Positions 8,375 to 15,399 of a DNA stretch of 15,736 nucleotides are shown here, in pieces. The stretch's first letter is position 1. Every line of letters starts with the position of its first letter. Origin of the DNA: Stephanodiscus triporus (taxonomy: Eukaryota; Bacillariophyta; Thalassiosirophyceae; Thalassiosirales; Thalassiosiraceae). The notes beneath the pieces are model-generated. The model was not told the DNA's origin. It did no database searches and was given only the letters and a program-made list of their open reading frames with translations. Position numbers and translations under genes: made by a program. The DNA lies in assembly GCA_036939755.1 (NCBI GenBank), contig JALLAZ010001078.1, forward strand, positions 1-15,736, in the 5' to 3' direction.

Positions 8375-9085
8375 TTATCCACTGTTTTTCATGCCTTGCA
8401 CAATACCTTTGATTGATGAGAGGAGGGCATCCATACGAATGTCTGTAATGTTTTTCAACTCCGGTGTAAGATCTGGAGAATCGTCATCTGGCATGGAGCG
8501 GAGGACCTTAAGTATCTCTATCGTTGAAGATGCACACATCAATTGAACGTGGGGTCCACTGATTTCTTTCGCTCCTGAAACGTTAAATACCGCTTGACGC
8601 GTCTCAACGCGCTTTTCTCGCATCTCAACACCAAGACTCATCAGTTGAGAATCAACAAGCAATTCATCGTAATTCTTGGTGATGGAAAAATCAGTCTTGG
8701 ATATCAGCATTGAAATGAGCGAAATGATCACGAAGAACTTTCTTGTCTTCTTCGTTCTGTGAGAGTTGAGAAACAGAACAGTGATGACGTTAAATCGATG
8801 TTAAATCTAGAGCTGAGAGATGTGTCACATAGTTTCACACAGATCGCTTACCCCTGGGTTCAAACCAGCACCAATGCCGAGCCAAGCAGAAAGGTGCATG
8901 CGAGTCTGCCCCCAAGCAAAGGTCCTAGGGATCGCCCGTAGACTCTCGACGCCACCCTTCGGATTACGCTTGGCAGGTCGGCTTCCAATATTTAGCCTAC
9001 CAAGCTCAAGCTCGGGCGTGGCTTGTCTGAAGTAGGGCACGAACCTAGGATCATACCTGACGGTACTCCTGTAGGCCGCACATTG
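8375..9085 (-). pseudogene. Phosphoenolpyruvate carboxylase, decayed C-terminal fragment
   Basis: Read on the minus strand, an upstream exon gives [36 protein letters not shown] and [10 protein letters not shown], the hallmark of PEP carboxylase. It ends at a CCAGGG|GTAAGC donor near 8846. An acceptor TCTCACAG near 8760 opens the next exon, NEEDKKVLRD. There the frame breaks: a deletion has removed the WPFFR-type block and shifted phase before ISLISMLISKTDFSITKNYDELL. Later, ASSTI joins directly to EILKVLR, an in-frame loss of about 13 residues. The end, DALLSSIKGIVQGMKNSG and stop, is the family C-terminus. The strongly conserved AIPW..FAWTQTR is degraded to [12 protein letters not shown]. 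About 700 N-terminal residues are absent, and 9086-9376 shows nothing recognisable. This is a non-functional copy, and a working gene presumably lies elsewhere. Confidence 0.88.
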
Positions 9086-9378
9086 GCGAGATGAAGATGA
9101 GCAAGTCAACAACAATAAGCAACGAGTGAGAAGATAAGACAAACAGGACTGTGTCTTCTGGTGGGGTGCTAGATTTCTGTCCCAGTGTTTCCAGTGATTT
9201 AAAAGCCACCATTCAGTAGGATCTAATAAAACTCTGGCAGAATTCTGCTACCAAATGAAATTCCAACCTTGTTCAGACTGGTTCTCATCCTGTGCAGGCA
9301 GTTTGTAACTGTTTGTTTATTTCAGTATATTTCCATGGTTTGATTTGGAGTCCACTTAAGTTTTCTGCCAATGGGCTA

Positions 9379-9401
9379 CAAGTCAAAAACCACTTCTGGG
9401 A
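9379..9401 (+). repeat. Left terminal inverted repeat of the transposon
   Basis: Twenty-three bases match the reverse complement of 14478-14500 exactly. The outer flank is TA. Just inside, CCACTTCYGGGA occurs twice (9390-9401 and 9409-9420), possibly two transposase-binding sites or a local duplication. Confidence 0.88.
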
Positions 9402-9674
9402 AATCGGACCACTTCCGGGACCGGAGGGTTTGGGGTCACAGAAAGTGACGTACAATAGCGGGCCATTATGTACGGTATTAACTTAGACTAACCATTACTT
9501 AACTAGAACAATGTCGCCAGGTTCGATGACTTGGAAAAGAGTGTCAAACAAGATTACCGATCTCAGTTTACCTATCTTGAAATTTTTTAAACACCATGCA
9601 CGCCTTGGCGCATCAGTTAAATTGCAATTTTCAGCGCTCTTTCGGAGGTGCATCCGTGAAGATTTGTTCGCCCG

Positions 9675-10496
9675 ATGCCAGCTTCCCGAAAGGCTAAGCG
9701 GAAGGAAGCCGCCGGAGAATCGAGCGGACGAGATCCTTCGTCCTCGTCCCTTTCACTCGCCTCCTCGGATATCGAGGAACGCTCTGCCAAGAAGTACCAC
9801 ACAAAGTGCCAGATTGAGAAAGATGTCGTTCACGCCGCTGCGAAGCGAGCTCTAGAGGCAAAGGCAAAGAATGGTGGCCGAATGCCTGATAAGTGGTACA
9901 CCAAATATGTGGCCGAAATGAGGCAAACTCCAGCAGGTTCTCACATGGTCATCACCGCAGATGATATTCGAAACAAAGTGAGAGCATTGGAGAAGGCCGC
10001 AGCTGCTGATTCGATTTCGGCGCCGAGCGTAACACGTCATGTCACCCAAGTGCCTCCGTCTGGAGGATCTAGCATCCTCACCGAAAACTCTGTAGAACCC
10101 CAGCCTCACGCGGCAAGCACCACTGCCTTGATTGTTTCTCAAGTATCTGCACAAATAGAAGAATCGATGCGATGCTCCTATGGCGCGTCGTGTATATTTC
10201 CAATGTGTGCAATGCAAACTTGCCAACGTTGCAACGATGGCGACGTTCATCGACTGTGCGTTCCACAGATTGTGGAGAACAGGCTGTGGTGTGCTGAATG
10301 CTACAGAAGCGGAGAAGTAGGAGATGTTGATGCTGATTCCGACAATCTGGATCTGCTCGCTCGGGTATCTGCCACCGCCACCCAGATTTCCACACTTCTT
10401 ATGATGCAGATGATGACAATCCAATGTCCAGGAATAAGGGTGGGCGCCCGAAAGGATCGACAGATGCCAAAAAGAGAGACAAAGCAATGCGAGTGA
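9675..10496 (+). CDS. Transposase N-terminal part: helical DNA-binding region and Cys/His zinc-binding segment
   Basis: A 273-residue frame. Residues 1-40 are basic and Ser-rich. About 38-110 is a helical region (AKNGGRMPDKWYTKYVAEMRQ, then ITADDIRNKVRALEK), likely DNA binding. A Cys/His-rich segment follows near residues 168-215 (CQRCNDGDVHRLC and LWCAECY), probably zinc binding. It is followed by acidic EVGDVDADSDN. From there the frame looks non-coding, while the frame of the downstream DDE gene already reads acidic SYDADDDNP before its own ATG. The two frames overlap at 10424-10496. I infer that this is the front of the same transposase, separated by a small insertion/duplication or a -1 frameshift. 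A separate accessory protein is the alternative. Confidence 0.65.
   Translation: MPASRKAKRKEAAGESSGRDPSSSSLSLASSDIEERSAKKYHTKCQIEKDVVHAAAKRALEAKAKNGGRMPDKWYTKYVAEMRQTPAGSHMVITADDIRNKVRALEKAAAADSISAPSVTRHVTQVPPSGGSSILTENSVEPQPHAASTTALIVSQVSAQIEESMRCSYGASCIFPMCAMQTCQRCNDGDVHRLCVPQIVENRLWCAECYRSGEVGDVDADSDNLDLLARVSATATQISTLLMMQMMTIQCPGIRVGARKDRQMPKRETKQCE
10329..10421 (+). repeat. Imperfect 19-bp direct repeats at the first transposase frame break
   Basis: GATGCTGATTCCGACAATC (10329) and GATGCAGATGATGACAATC (10403) match at 15 of 19 positions and are 74 nt apart. The first copy is in the upstream frame (DADSDN) and the second is in the downstream frame (DADDDN). Because 74 is 2 modulo 3, loss of one period would put the two transposase parts in one frame. 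Confidence 0.6.
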
Positions 10497-12604
10497 TGGA
10501 TGCTCGCAACTGGGTCTGTAACGAATACGCAGCAGAGCAAGATAAAAACAACGGCACTGCGCCAGCAGGGTTGAGAAGGGAACTTGTCAAAAATGCCAAA
10601 GAGAGATTCAATATTGAAGATCATGAGTTTGATGTTCCAAAGCAAACAATATTTAATCGAATCAAGGCAGACAAACTCACCGTATTTGGTCCTGGCTCTC
10701 CTTCTGTTGTACTGCCAATGGAAGTAACACTCAACGCCATAATAATCTCCGCATGGGAGCACAACCATCCCCTCACCTGTGGCGAGGTCATGCAGGCGGC
10801 TAATTGTCTCATCGAAGGAACCCCTTATGCTGCAGAAATCATCCGCCAGAGAAAAGCTCACAAGATCTACAAGAAGGATGACCCCCTCCTTGGCTGTGGC
10901 TGGTGGAGAGGGTACCGCAAAAGGAATGCGGGTATTGTTGAAAGCAAAGTAGGGCGAAAATTTGCATGCATGCGAGCACAAAACTGCACTTACCATTCGC
11001 TCTCGAAAATGTACGATACCTTCCAACACGGCCTCGTTGAGTCTGGTAACGCTGAGCTGCTTGAGATGCCAGTGCATATGAACAGCTCAGGAGATGTTGT
11101 CGAGGACATTGCTGATGCATACGGTCTCCCTGTCACAATGAAATATATTCGGCCATACAACATTATTGTTGCCGATGACACTGGATCGTCCACGCATGAG
11201 ATGGGAGATGGAAACAATGGCGGTCAGCGATTCATGGCGCCAATTGGCGAAACACCGAGGCACGAAGCAAGCAGCAAGCACTCACATTTCACGGTTATTC
11301 CATTCACCCGACTCAGCGGAGAGCTTGTGATGGTGGCAATAATTTTCTCTGGTGAGAAGATGAAGGCTGAGTGGGTATTAGGAAAAGACATCTTTGCTGA
11401 TTGGATTGGTGAAGACGACGAAATCGAAAAGAATGTTGGCCCCGGCAAATACTTTCCGATGGGTCCTACTTGTGTTGTTGATGGGGAAAAGATACCCTGC
11501 TATTGCAATTGCAGCTCTAATGGCTCAATCACAGGGAAAATACTCACACGCATCTTGATGAGGCTGGATGAGCTAGGCGTTGTGGAACGAGGGATGGACA
11601 AGAATGGGAATCCATTCTACCCTGCACTTATAATTGATGGTCACATTTCGCGTTTGAGCTTACCTTTTCTCGAGTACATCAACAAACAAGCTCACCGTTG
11701 GCGGGGAATGCTGGTGTGTCCGTACGGGACGAGCAAGTGCCAATTCCATGATCACGAGATCCAAAATGCAAGCTTCAAATGCAAACTTGTCGACGTGAAA
11801 CGCAAACGCGTGCAGATGCATCGCAAGGCTGGCTTTCCTGCGGATCTGTGCGTGGAAGAGATTCCAATCATTGTGAAGGAGGCATCAGATGCAACGTATG
11901 CGAATGTTGACTTTGCAATTGAAACATTTCGTATCATGGGATACGTACCATTCACTCGCGCAGTATTGGATGATGCTGACATACTTTCCTCGGCAAGCCA
12001 AGAAGTCCAGCAGGAGCGTGGCAAAATCCTCCAGCTTCGTGTCGAGCGCCAAGGTCTTTCTGCCAACTCCAAGATCACCCGTGTTGCTCCTAATCAAATC
12101 GATCTTACTCGCACGGGATCAGGTCGTTTGATAGGCGGACCCGATGCTCAAAGTCTGATTGTTGCATCCGCAGCAACTCTGAATACAAATGGCACCGCCG
12201 GAGATATACTACAGTTGCTCCATCAAAGTAAAGTAATGAGAGACACACGATTTCAGGCTAATGAGGTCAGATTTTTAACAAGAGAGAGCAAACTTGAGCG
12301 ATACGAAAAAGCAAAAAAACTCACCGCTGGTGTTGTATTTCATTCAGGCAATGGAGAGCTGGATGCCGATGTCTACAATGAAGTCATCCGGAGGATGGAG
12401 TATCGTTCAGATAATGCTGCAAAGATTGAAGAAAAGAGAAAGAAGAAGATGATTGAGCTCAAGCGTGCAGTTGACGCCATAGGGGCGAAAAAGCTCGCAC
12501 TCAAAGACCTTGTCGTGTCTCAGTTGCAAACAATGTGCAAGTGGAAGAAACAGCCTGGTGATGCCACGCTGCCAACAACAAAGGACAACAAAGAAAGTCC
12601 TTAA
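10424..12604 (+). CDS. DDE transposase, pogo/Fot1-like (DDE_1-type catalytic domain)
   Basis: A 726-residue frame. It opens with an AT-hook-like GGRPKGS (6-12). HTH regions of psq and CENP-B type follow, with VPKQTIFNRI near 71-80 and the GCGWWRGYRKRN block near 157-168. The catalytic core has Asp251 (IIVADDTG), Asp405 (ALIIDGHISR) and Asp443 (CPYGTSKCQFHDHEIQ). That is the order and spacing of pogo-like DD(x)D enzymes, which cut and paste DNA at TA. The last 100 residues are coiled and basic. The frame ends KDNKESP-stop, where an 8-bp direct repeat marks an insertion. Past it the expected acidic tail continues in another frame. An intact product would act in the nucleus on the terminal repeats. 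All three catalytic aspartates are retained here, but the head and tail are disconnected. Confidence 0.82.
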   Translation: MSRNKGGRPKGSTDAKKRDKAMRVMDARNWVCNEYAAEQDKNNGTAPAGLRRELVKNAKERFNIEDHEFDVPKQTIFNRIKADKLTVFGPGSPSVVLPMEVTLNAIIISAWEHNHPLTCGEVMQAANCLIEGTPYAAEIIRQRKAHKIYKKDDPLLGCGWWRGYRKRNAGIVESKVGRKFACMRAQNCTYHSLSKMYDTFQHGLVESGNAELLEMPVHMNSSGDVVEDIADAYGLPVTMKYIRPYNIIVADDTGSSTHEMGDGNNGGQRFMAPIGETPRHEASSKHSHFTVIPFTRLSGELVMVAIIFSGEKMKAEWVLGKDIFADWIGEDDEIEKNVGPGKYFPMGPTCVVDGEKIPCYCNCSSNGSITGKILTRILMRLDELGVVERGMDKNGNPFYPALIIDGHISRLSLPFLEYINKQAHRWRGMLVCPYGTSKCQFHDHEIQNASFKCKLVDVKRKRVQMHRKAGFPADLCVEEIPIIVKEASDATYANVDFAIETFRIMGYVPFTRAVLDDADILSSASQEVQQERGKILQLRVERQGLSANSKITRVAPNQIDLTRTGSGRLIGGPDAQSLIVASAATLNTNGTAGDILQLLHQSKVMRDTRFQANEVRFLTRESKLERYEKAKKLTAGVVFHSGNGELDADVYNEVIRRMEYRSDNAAKIEEKRKKKMIELKRAVDAIGAKKLALKDLVVSQLQTMCKWKKQPGDATLPTTKDNKESP

Positions 12605-12655
12605 GCAATAGTATAAGAAGACGATGCATAATCCCTTACCTCATGTTAGTCCTTA
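12596..12655 (+). repeat. Perfect 8-bp direct repeats flanking a 44-bp insert at the transposase stop
   Basis: AGTCCTTA occurs at 12596-12603 and at 12648-12655, with 44 bp between them. In the transposase frame the first copy reads SP then stop. The second reads SPY and runs on into an acidic tail. Removing one 52-nt period joins the two exactly in frame. No GT-AG pair gives that join, so it is not an ordinary intron. Confidence 0.75.
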
Positions 12656-12782
12656 CAACTCCAACGCCAAAGAGCAGACAGGTGATGCTTCTGACGTTGA
12701 TTCGATGGATAGCGATGCCTTGGTTCCTGAAAATGACGATCTGGAATTTGGCAAGGAGTATGAGATTGAAGAAGAAGAGTAG
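12624..12782 (+). pseudogene. Detached acidic C-terminal tail of the transposase
   Basis: The frame from ATG 12624 to TAG 12780-12782 encodes 52 residues. From about residue 9 (SPYNSNAKEQ) it is increasingly acidic and ends EYEIEEEE, as in many DDE transposase tails. Its first eight codons come from the 44-bp insert plus repeat. It lacks any start context of its own, so I read it as the separated end of the upstream gene. On the minus strand the same DNA is also open for about 33 codons between an AG and a GTAAGG, which leaves some doubt. Confidence 0.55.
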
Positions 12783-12816
12783 AGCAGTATTGTAGCAAAT
12801 AAACAATCATTCTTAC

Positions 12817-14162
12817 CTCTCCGTGGAGTCCTATCGTATCTTCAAATGACCCTATGATCTTCCCGATGACGTTGCCGGGTATATGCAAGCTCTTCGTTGC
12901 CGCCCTGCCCAACGGCAGGTCGACCTCCTTCCCCCTCTCAGTGCAAAGCATGGAAATTAGCTGCTTTGCTAAGTTGATCGACGCCCACGTGCCATGGTTG
13001 CGTATCATCTCCCCCCCTTCCCGATGACCCAGCTGACGTACGACGCGGACACGGCGCCCTTCTCCTCAAGGGGTGGTGCATCTGCCGTCACCTTGCCGTG
13101 GCCGCAGCAGCCATCGTTGGCGGCGGATGACGGTGCGGTTGCGGATGACACGTTCGACGCAGCAACGACCAGCACGGCGACATTGTAGGTGGCTCGGCGG
13201 CAGAGATGAGTTGTCGCCGAGGATTCTTCCACCCCTGCAGGGTCTCCTTGAGGTGCGGCGCATCCGACATTGCCACTGTCATTGGCAGAGGCGGATGACG
13301 ATGCGGTCGTGGACAATGCGCTCGACGCGGGGATGACCGGCATCGCCGCGGTTGCAGCCGACGATGACGGAGGCGGCTTGGCGGCGGAGGCGTCGTCCGG
13401 GGGGGGGAGTCGTCGCCAAAGATTCTTCTGCCCCCGCAGGGACGACAACGACAATGGCCGCGTCCATCTCACCCACCAAGGAGGAGGACAAAACAACCTC
13501 CTCCTCCTCCTCCTCCTCCTCCTCTTTTTTTGCCGTGCCTTTGCTGTCGTCCCGAGGTTTTGGACAGGCCACATCCTCAACGTGATGATCATCGTTGTCG
13601 TACGACGTCTTCGCGATCGGATCCGATGCCGCCGCTGCGTCGTTGTCAACGTCATCGTTGTCGTTTGTGGCGGCGGCATCATCGGCTCCGCCGTCGGCGT
13701 CCCCATCCTCCTCCTTGGTCGCGGGCCATGCGTCCTCCCCATCCGCCCCGTTGGTCGTCATCGTCAACGATATCCCCCTCCCTCCTATCTAGAAGGTGGC
13801 GGTGGCGGGCGATCCATGCTGTCCCCCCTCCCCCTCCTAGCGCCGGCTAAGCCGAGTGATGAGTAAAGACGATCTGTTGCATTCTTACTGATAGCACGGT
13901 GCTGGGAGGGAGGAGAGGGGGGGGGGCACCACGGAGGCGGTGGCGGCAGGTGGCAGCGAAGGCGACCAAGACAACCAAGGCGACAAGTGATGGGGCGCGG
14001 AGGGGCGAGGCCCGGATGTGTGGTGAAGTCCTCCTTTTTTTTGGAAGCGACACTAACAACCACATCCGGACACTCGTCAGCGGCGATGGCGATGGCGGCG
14101 ACGGCAACGAGGGTGATTAGATATGGCATCCTGCTGGTCAAAATGTGGAAAATGCTGACCAA
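12817..14162 (-). pseudogene. Candidate passenger gene: secreted or membrane-targeted acidic, repeat-rich protein with frame breaks
   Basis: The product is not recognised. On the minus strand, Met at 14162 or 14129 starts MPYLITLVAVAAIAIAADE, a good signal peptide. A donor CA|GTAAGA at 13889/13888 pairs with a CTTCTAGATAG acceptor ending at 13785. The result is an Asp/Asn-rich second exon (YDNDDHHVEDVA, then a poly-Glu run). At a nine-C run (13399-13407) the sensible frame moves by one base. It continues through an Ala/Ser-rich repeat region to a seven-G run (13011-13017) and moves again. It then enters a conserved-looking segment, NHGTWASINLAKQL and KSLHIPGNVIGKIIG, ending at donor GAG|GTAAGA (12817/12816). 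The exons after that are unclear. The two shifts cancel. Poly-run errors in the assembly, or real decay, could both explain them. The gene sits inside the transposon and is much more GC-rich than the transposase. Confidence 0.4.
13123..13460. repeat. Degenerate coding tandem repeat of about 168 bp
   Basis: GCGGATGACGGTGCGG at 13123 recurs as GCGGATGACGATGCGG at 13291, 168 bp away, with similarity over about 55 bp. CGCCGAGGATTC at 13215 recurs as CGCCAAAGATTC at 13414, 199 bp away, because extra sequence including a nine-G run lies between. On the minus strand the units encode AG(V/A)EES.ATT and similar Ala/Ser-rich stretches. Confidence 0.65.
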
Positions 14163-14477
14163 TGGACAAAAGAGTCACTCAGAGATGTGGAAAAACAATA
14201 TCGGTAATTTTTTTCACTAACAAAAACGCGCATTTTGTTAGCGCGGTCCCAAAGGGGGTGCTGCAAAAAAATCAAAAATAAAACTTGGCAAACGCGTGGC
14301 TTCGGGGCTTATGCCGGCAATGAAGGATGGGTGGCCAAAAAAGGTCAAACACCCAAAAGACGCATAATGCTCTCTACTTCTAGCTTTCTACTTCGCTTTC
14401 GTTTGACCTGTACTGCCCGGTGGACATCGAGGCGGTCAAAGTTAGCTCGAAGATCGGTAAAATGTTAAAAAAGCCGG
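14163..14477. other. Right subterminal region of the transposon, no gene seen
   Basis: AT-rich DNA with several homopolymer A and T runs and a CTTCTAG-type acceptor-like site near 14383. Short open frames occur, but none has a convincing start or family. I regard it as non-coding end sequence of the element. Confidence 0.5.
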
Positions 14478-14500
14478 TCCCAGAAGTGGTTTTTGACTTG
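14478..14500 (-). repeat. Right terminal inverted repeat of the transposon
   Basis: This is the exact inverse of the left repeat, followed by TA at 14501-14502. Similarity continues inward as CCGG (14474-14477), which matches the second inner motif of the left end. A short open frame also runs through this repeat (ending PVPEVVFDLYLT, stop near 14512). I take that as incidental. Confidence 0.88.
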
Positions 14501-14770
14501 TATTTAACATAAATACATTTTGGGGACGTAGTATGAATTTACTGTCGCTTAGCAGTGAGGTAGTGAGAATGTATCAATAAGGCCGTCCCTTACAGTAGAC
14601 GGACGTAATTTTGTTTTTTGGGTCATTTGGGTCATTCTCGCCAAAATTTTGGAAAAATTCCGTACGCCGGCGGCCTCGGTCCTTACAGTCGGCGTAATTT
14701 TTGCGTTGGATTTCGTCATTCTACGTTGGTGGGAATCAGTAGTAAGGTAAGTGTCTCTCTTTTGGACGTG

Positions 14771-14800
14771 GTTGGGGTTAGGGTTATTGTAAGGGTTAGC
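14771..14800 (+). repeat. Interstitial telomere-like motif
   Basis: The stretch GGGGTTAGGGTTATTGTAAG followed by GGTTAG contains three degenerate copies of the TTAGGG type repeat. It is too short to be a telomere. It may be a captured repair filler or chance. Confidence 0.55.
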
Positions 14801-14807
14801 CGTCACC

Positions 14808-14888
14808 AGGATGTACATACCGAGGAACTTGTAGAAACCAAAAAGTCAGGATGTACATACCGAGGAACTCAGTAGAAACCAAAAAGTC
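14808..14888 (+). repeat. 40/41-bp tandem duplication
   Basis: Two adjacent units (14808-14847 and 14848-14888) begin AGGATGTACATACCGAGGAA and end AACCAAAAAGTC. They differ only at the junction TTGTAG versus TCAGTAG. Located inside the possible MITE. Confidence 0.92.
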
Positions 14889-14945
14889 AAAATTACGTCG
14901 GCAAAAATTTGCCAGGGATGACATTAGAGTGGTCTTACTGTGTGC

Positions 14946-14980
14946 AATGCGATAAATTTATCGCATTATATAATGCGATA
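14946..14980. repeat. Two overlapping perfect 22-bp palindromes
   Basis: The arm AATGCGATA (or its inverse TATCGCATT) occurs three times. The first and second form a perfect palindrome centred on AATT (14946-14967). The second and third form one centred on ATAT (14959-14980). The arrangement can form alternative hairpins or cruciforms. It could be an insertion or excision scar, or a protein-binding site. Confidence 0.88.
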
Positions 14981-15080
14981 GCCTTTTTTTGTGTGCTATG
15001 CTTGCATCATTGCCACTGACCACATCAGTAGTACTCTCCCTAGCAGGAGATTTTTTCTTTTGTTTGCGCTTTGGAGGCAT
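14958..15080 (-). CDS. Short basic 40-residue ORF, nuclear-localisation-like
   Basis: From ATG at 15080 the minus strand encodes MPPKRKQKKKSPARESTTD and a further 21 residues, ending HYIMR and TAA within the palindromes. The N-terminus is a classic basic nuclear-localisation-like cluster, as found at the start of many nuclear or transposon proteins. The stop arises inside the repeat structure, so the frame may be a truncated 5' end whose continuation was displaced by inserted repeat DNA. A GTAAGA donor-like site lies just beyond. It may also be chance. Confidence 0.35.
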   Translation of the reverse strand: MPPKRKQKKKSPARESTTDVVSGNDASIAHKKRLSHYIMR

Positions 15081-15399
15081 GGTCGATCTGGCTGGGGATG
15101 GGCGGACGTGAGTGAGATACTTTTTGGGGGCTGACTTTTGCTACCTTTATGGTTTTTGTTAGCTAGCTACATGCAGTTGCACACAGAGTGGCATAAACTC
15201 TAGCTACTTCCGGGGTATGAAATCGCATACATAGGACATACTGTACAGTACAGTATTTGTGTCCACTAAGAAATTCATAGTGGACTCATTCACAGCGTTA
15301 TCCCCCCCCACGTAAAAACATGATGTAATTTCTAAAGTAGAAATATTGCCTATTGTCCTCTCAAAAACAAGAGGCAGTGATAGCGGGGGATCGGAATAG
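15081..15399. other. Intergenic, no gene seen
   Basis: AT-rich DNA. It has a short inverted repeat GTCCACT...AGTGGAC (15261-15285, 11-nt loop) and a TGTACAG palindrome repeat near 15241. Neither is followed by a feature that would explain it. Confidence 0.5.

Larger units (their letters stand above)
9379..14500 (+). mobile_element. Pogo/Fot1-like DNA transposon, 5.1 kb, with TA target duplication
   Basis: Perfect 23-bp inverted repeats (9379-9401 and 14478-14500, starting CAAGTCAAAAACC) bound the element. Both ends are followed outward by TA (9377-9378 and 14501-14502), the target duplication of Tc1/mariner/pogo elements. A DDE transposase of that superfamily lies inside on the + strand. The left end holds a second diverged copy of the inner repeat motif (CCACTTCCGGGACCGG, 9409-9424). 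The element is longer than typical pogo elements. The extra length is a GC-rich segment (about 13000-14110) that does not look like transposase DNA. The transposase is broken, so this copy is probably non-autonomous now. Confidence 0.8.
14594..14938. mobile_element. Possible MITE or fold-back repeat
   Basis: ACAGTAGACGGACGTAATTTTG (near 14594-14615) resembles the reverse complement of the right side. There, ACAGTAAGAC (near 14938) and CGACGTAATTTTG (near 14898) lie apart, separated by about 30 bp. A related CCTTACAGTCGGCGTAATTTTT occurs internally near 14680. No coding capacity is seen and the exact ends and target duplication are not clear. Confidence 0.4.

Noticed and set aside
8846..8880. 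T-loop-like GGTTCAAACC suggesting a tRNA
   Set aside because: No acceptor stem, D arm or anticodon arm can be drawn around it, and it lies in the PEP carboxylase exon (GLNPG).
10301..11077. 258-residue minus-strand open frame across the transposase
   Set aside because: It overlaps the DNA-binding part of the DDE transposase, has no family match, and its composition fits a shadow frame.
12597..12649. 53-nt GT-AG intron at the transposase stop
   Set aside because: GTCCTT...TTAG would be spliceable, but it gives the wrong frame and loses the acidic tail. Only a 52-nt removal restores it.
9379..12782. Ciliate-type internal eliminated sequences as the reason for inserts between direct repeats
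   Set aside because: Codon use and stops follow the standard code and the gene content is algal, so programmed DNA elimination is not supported.
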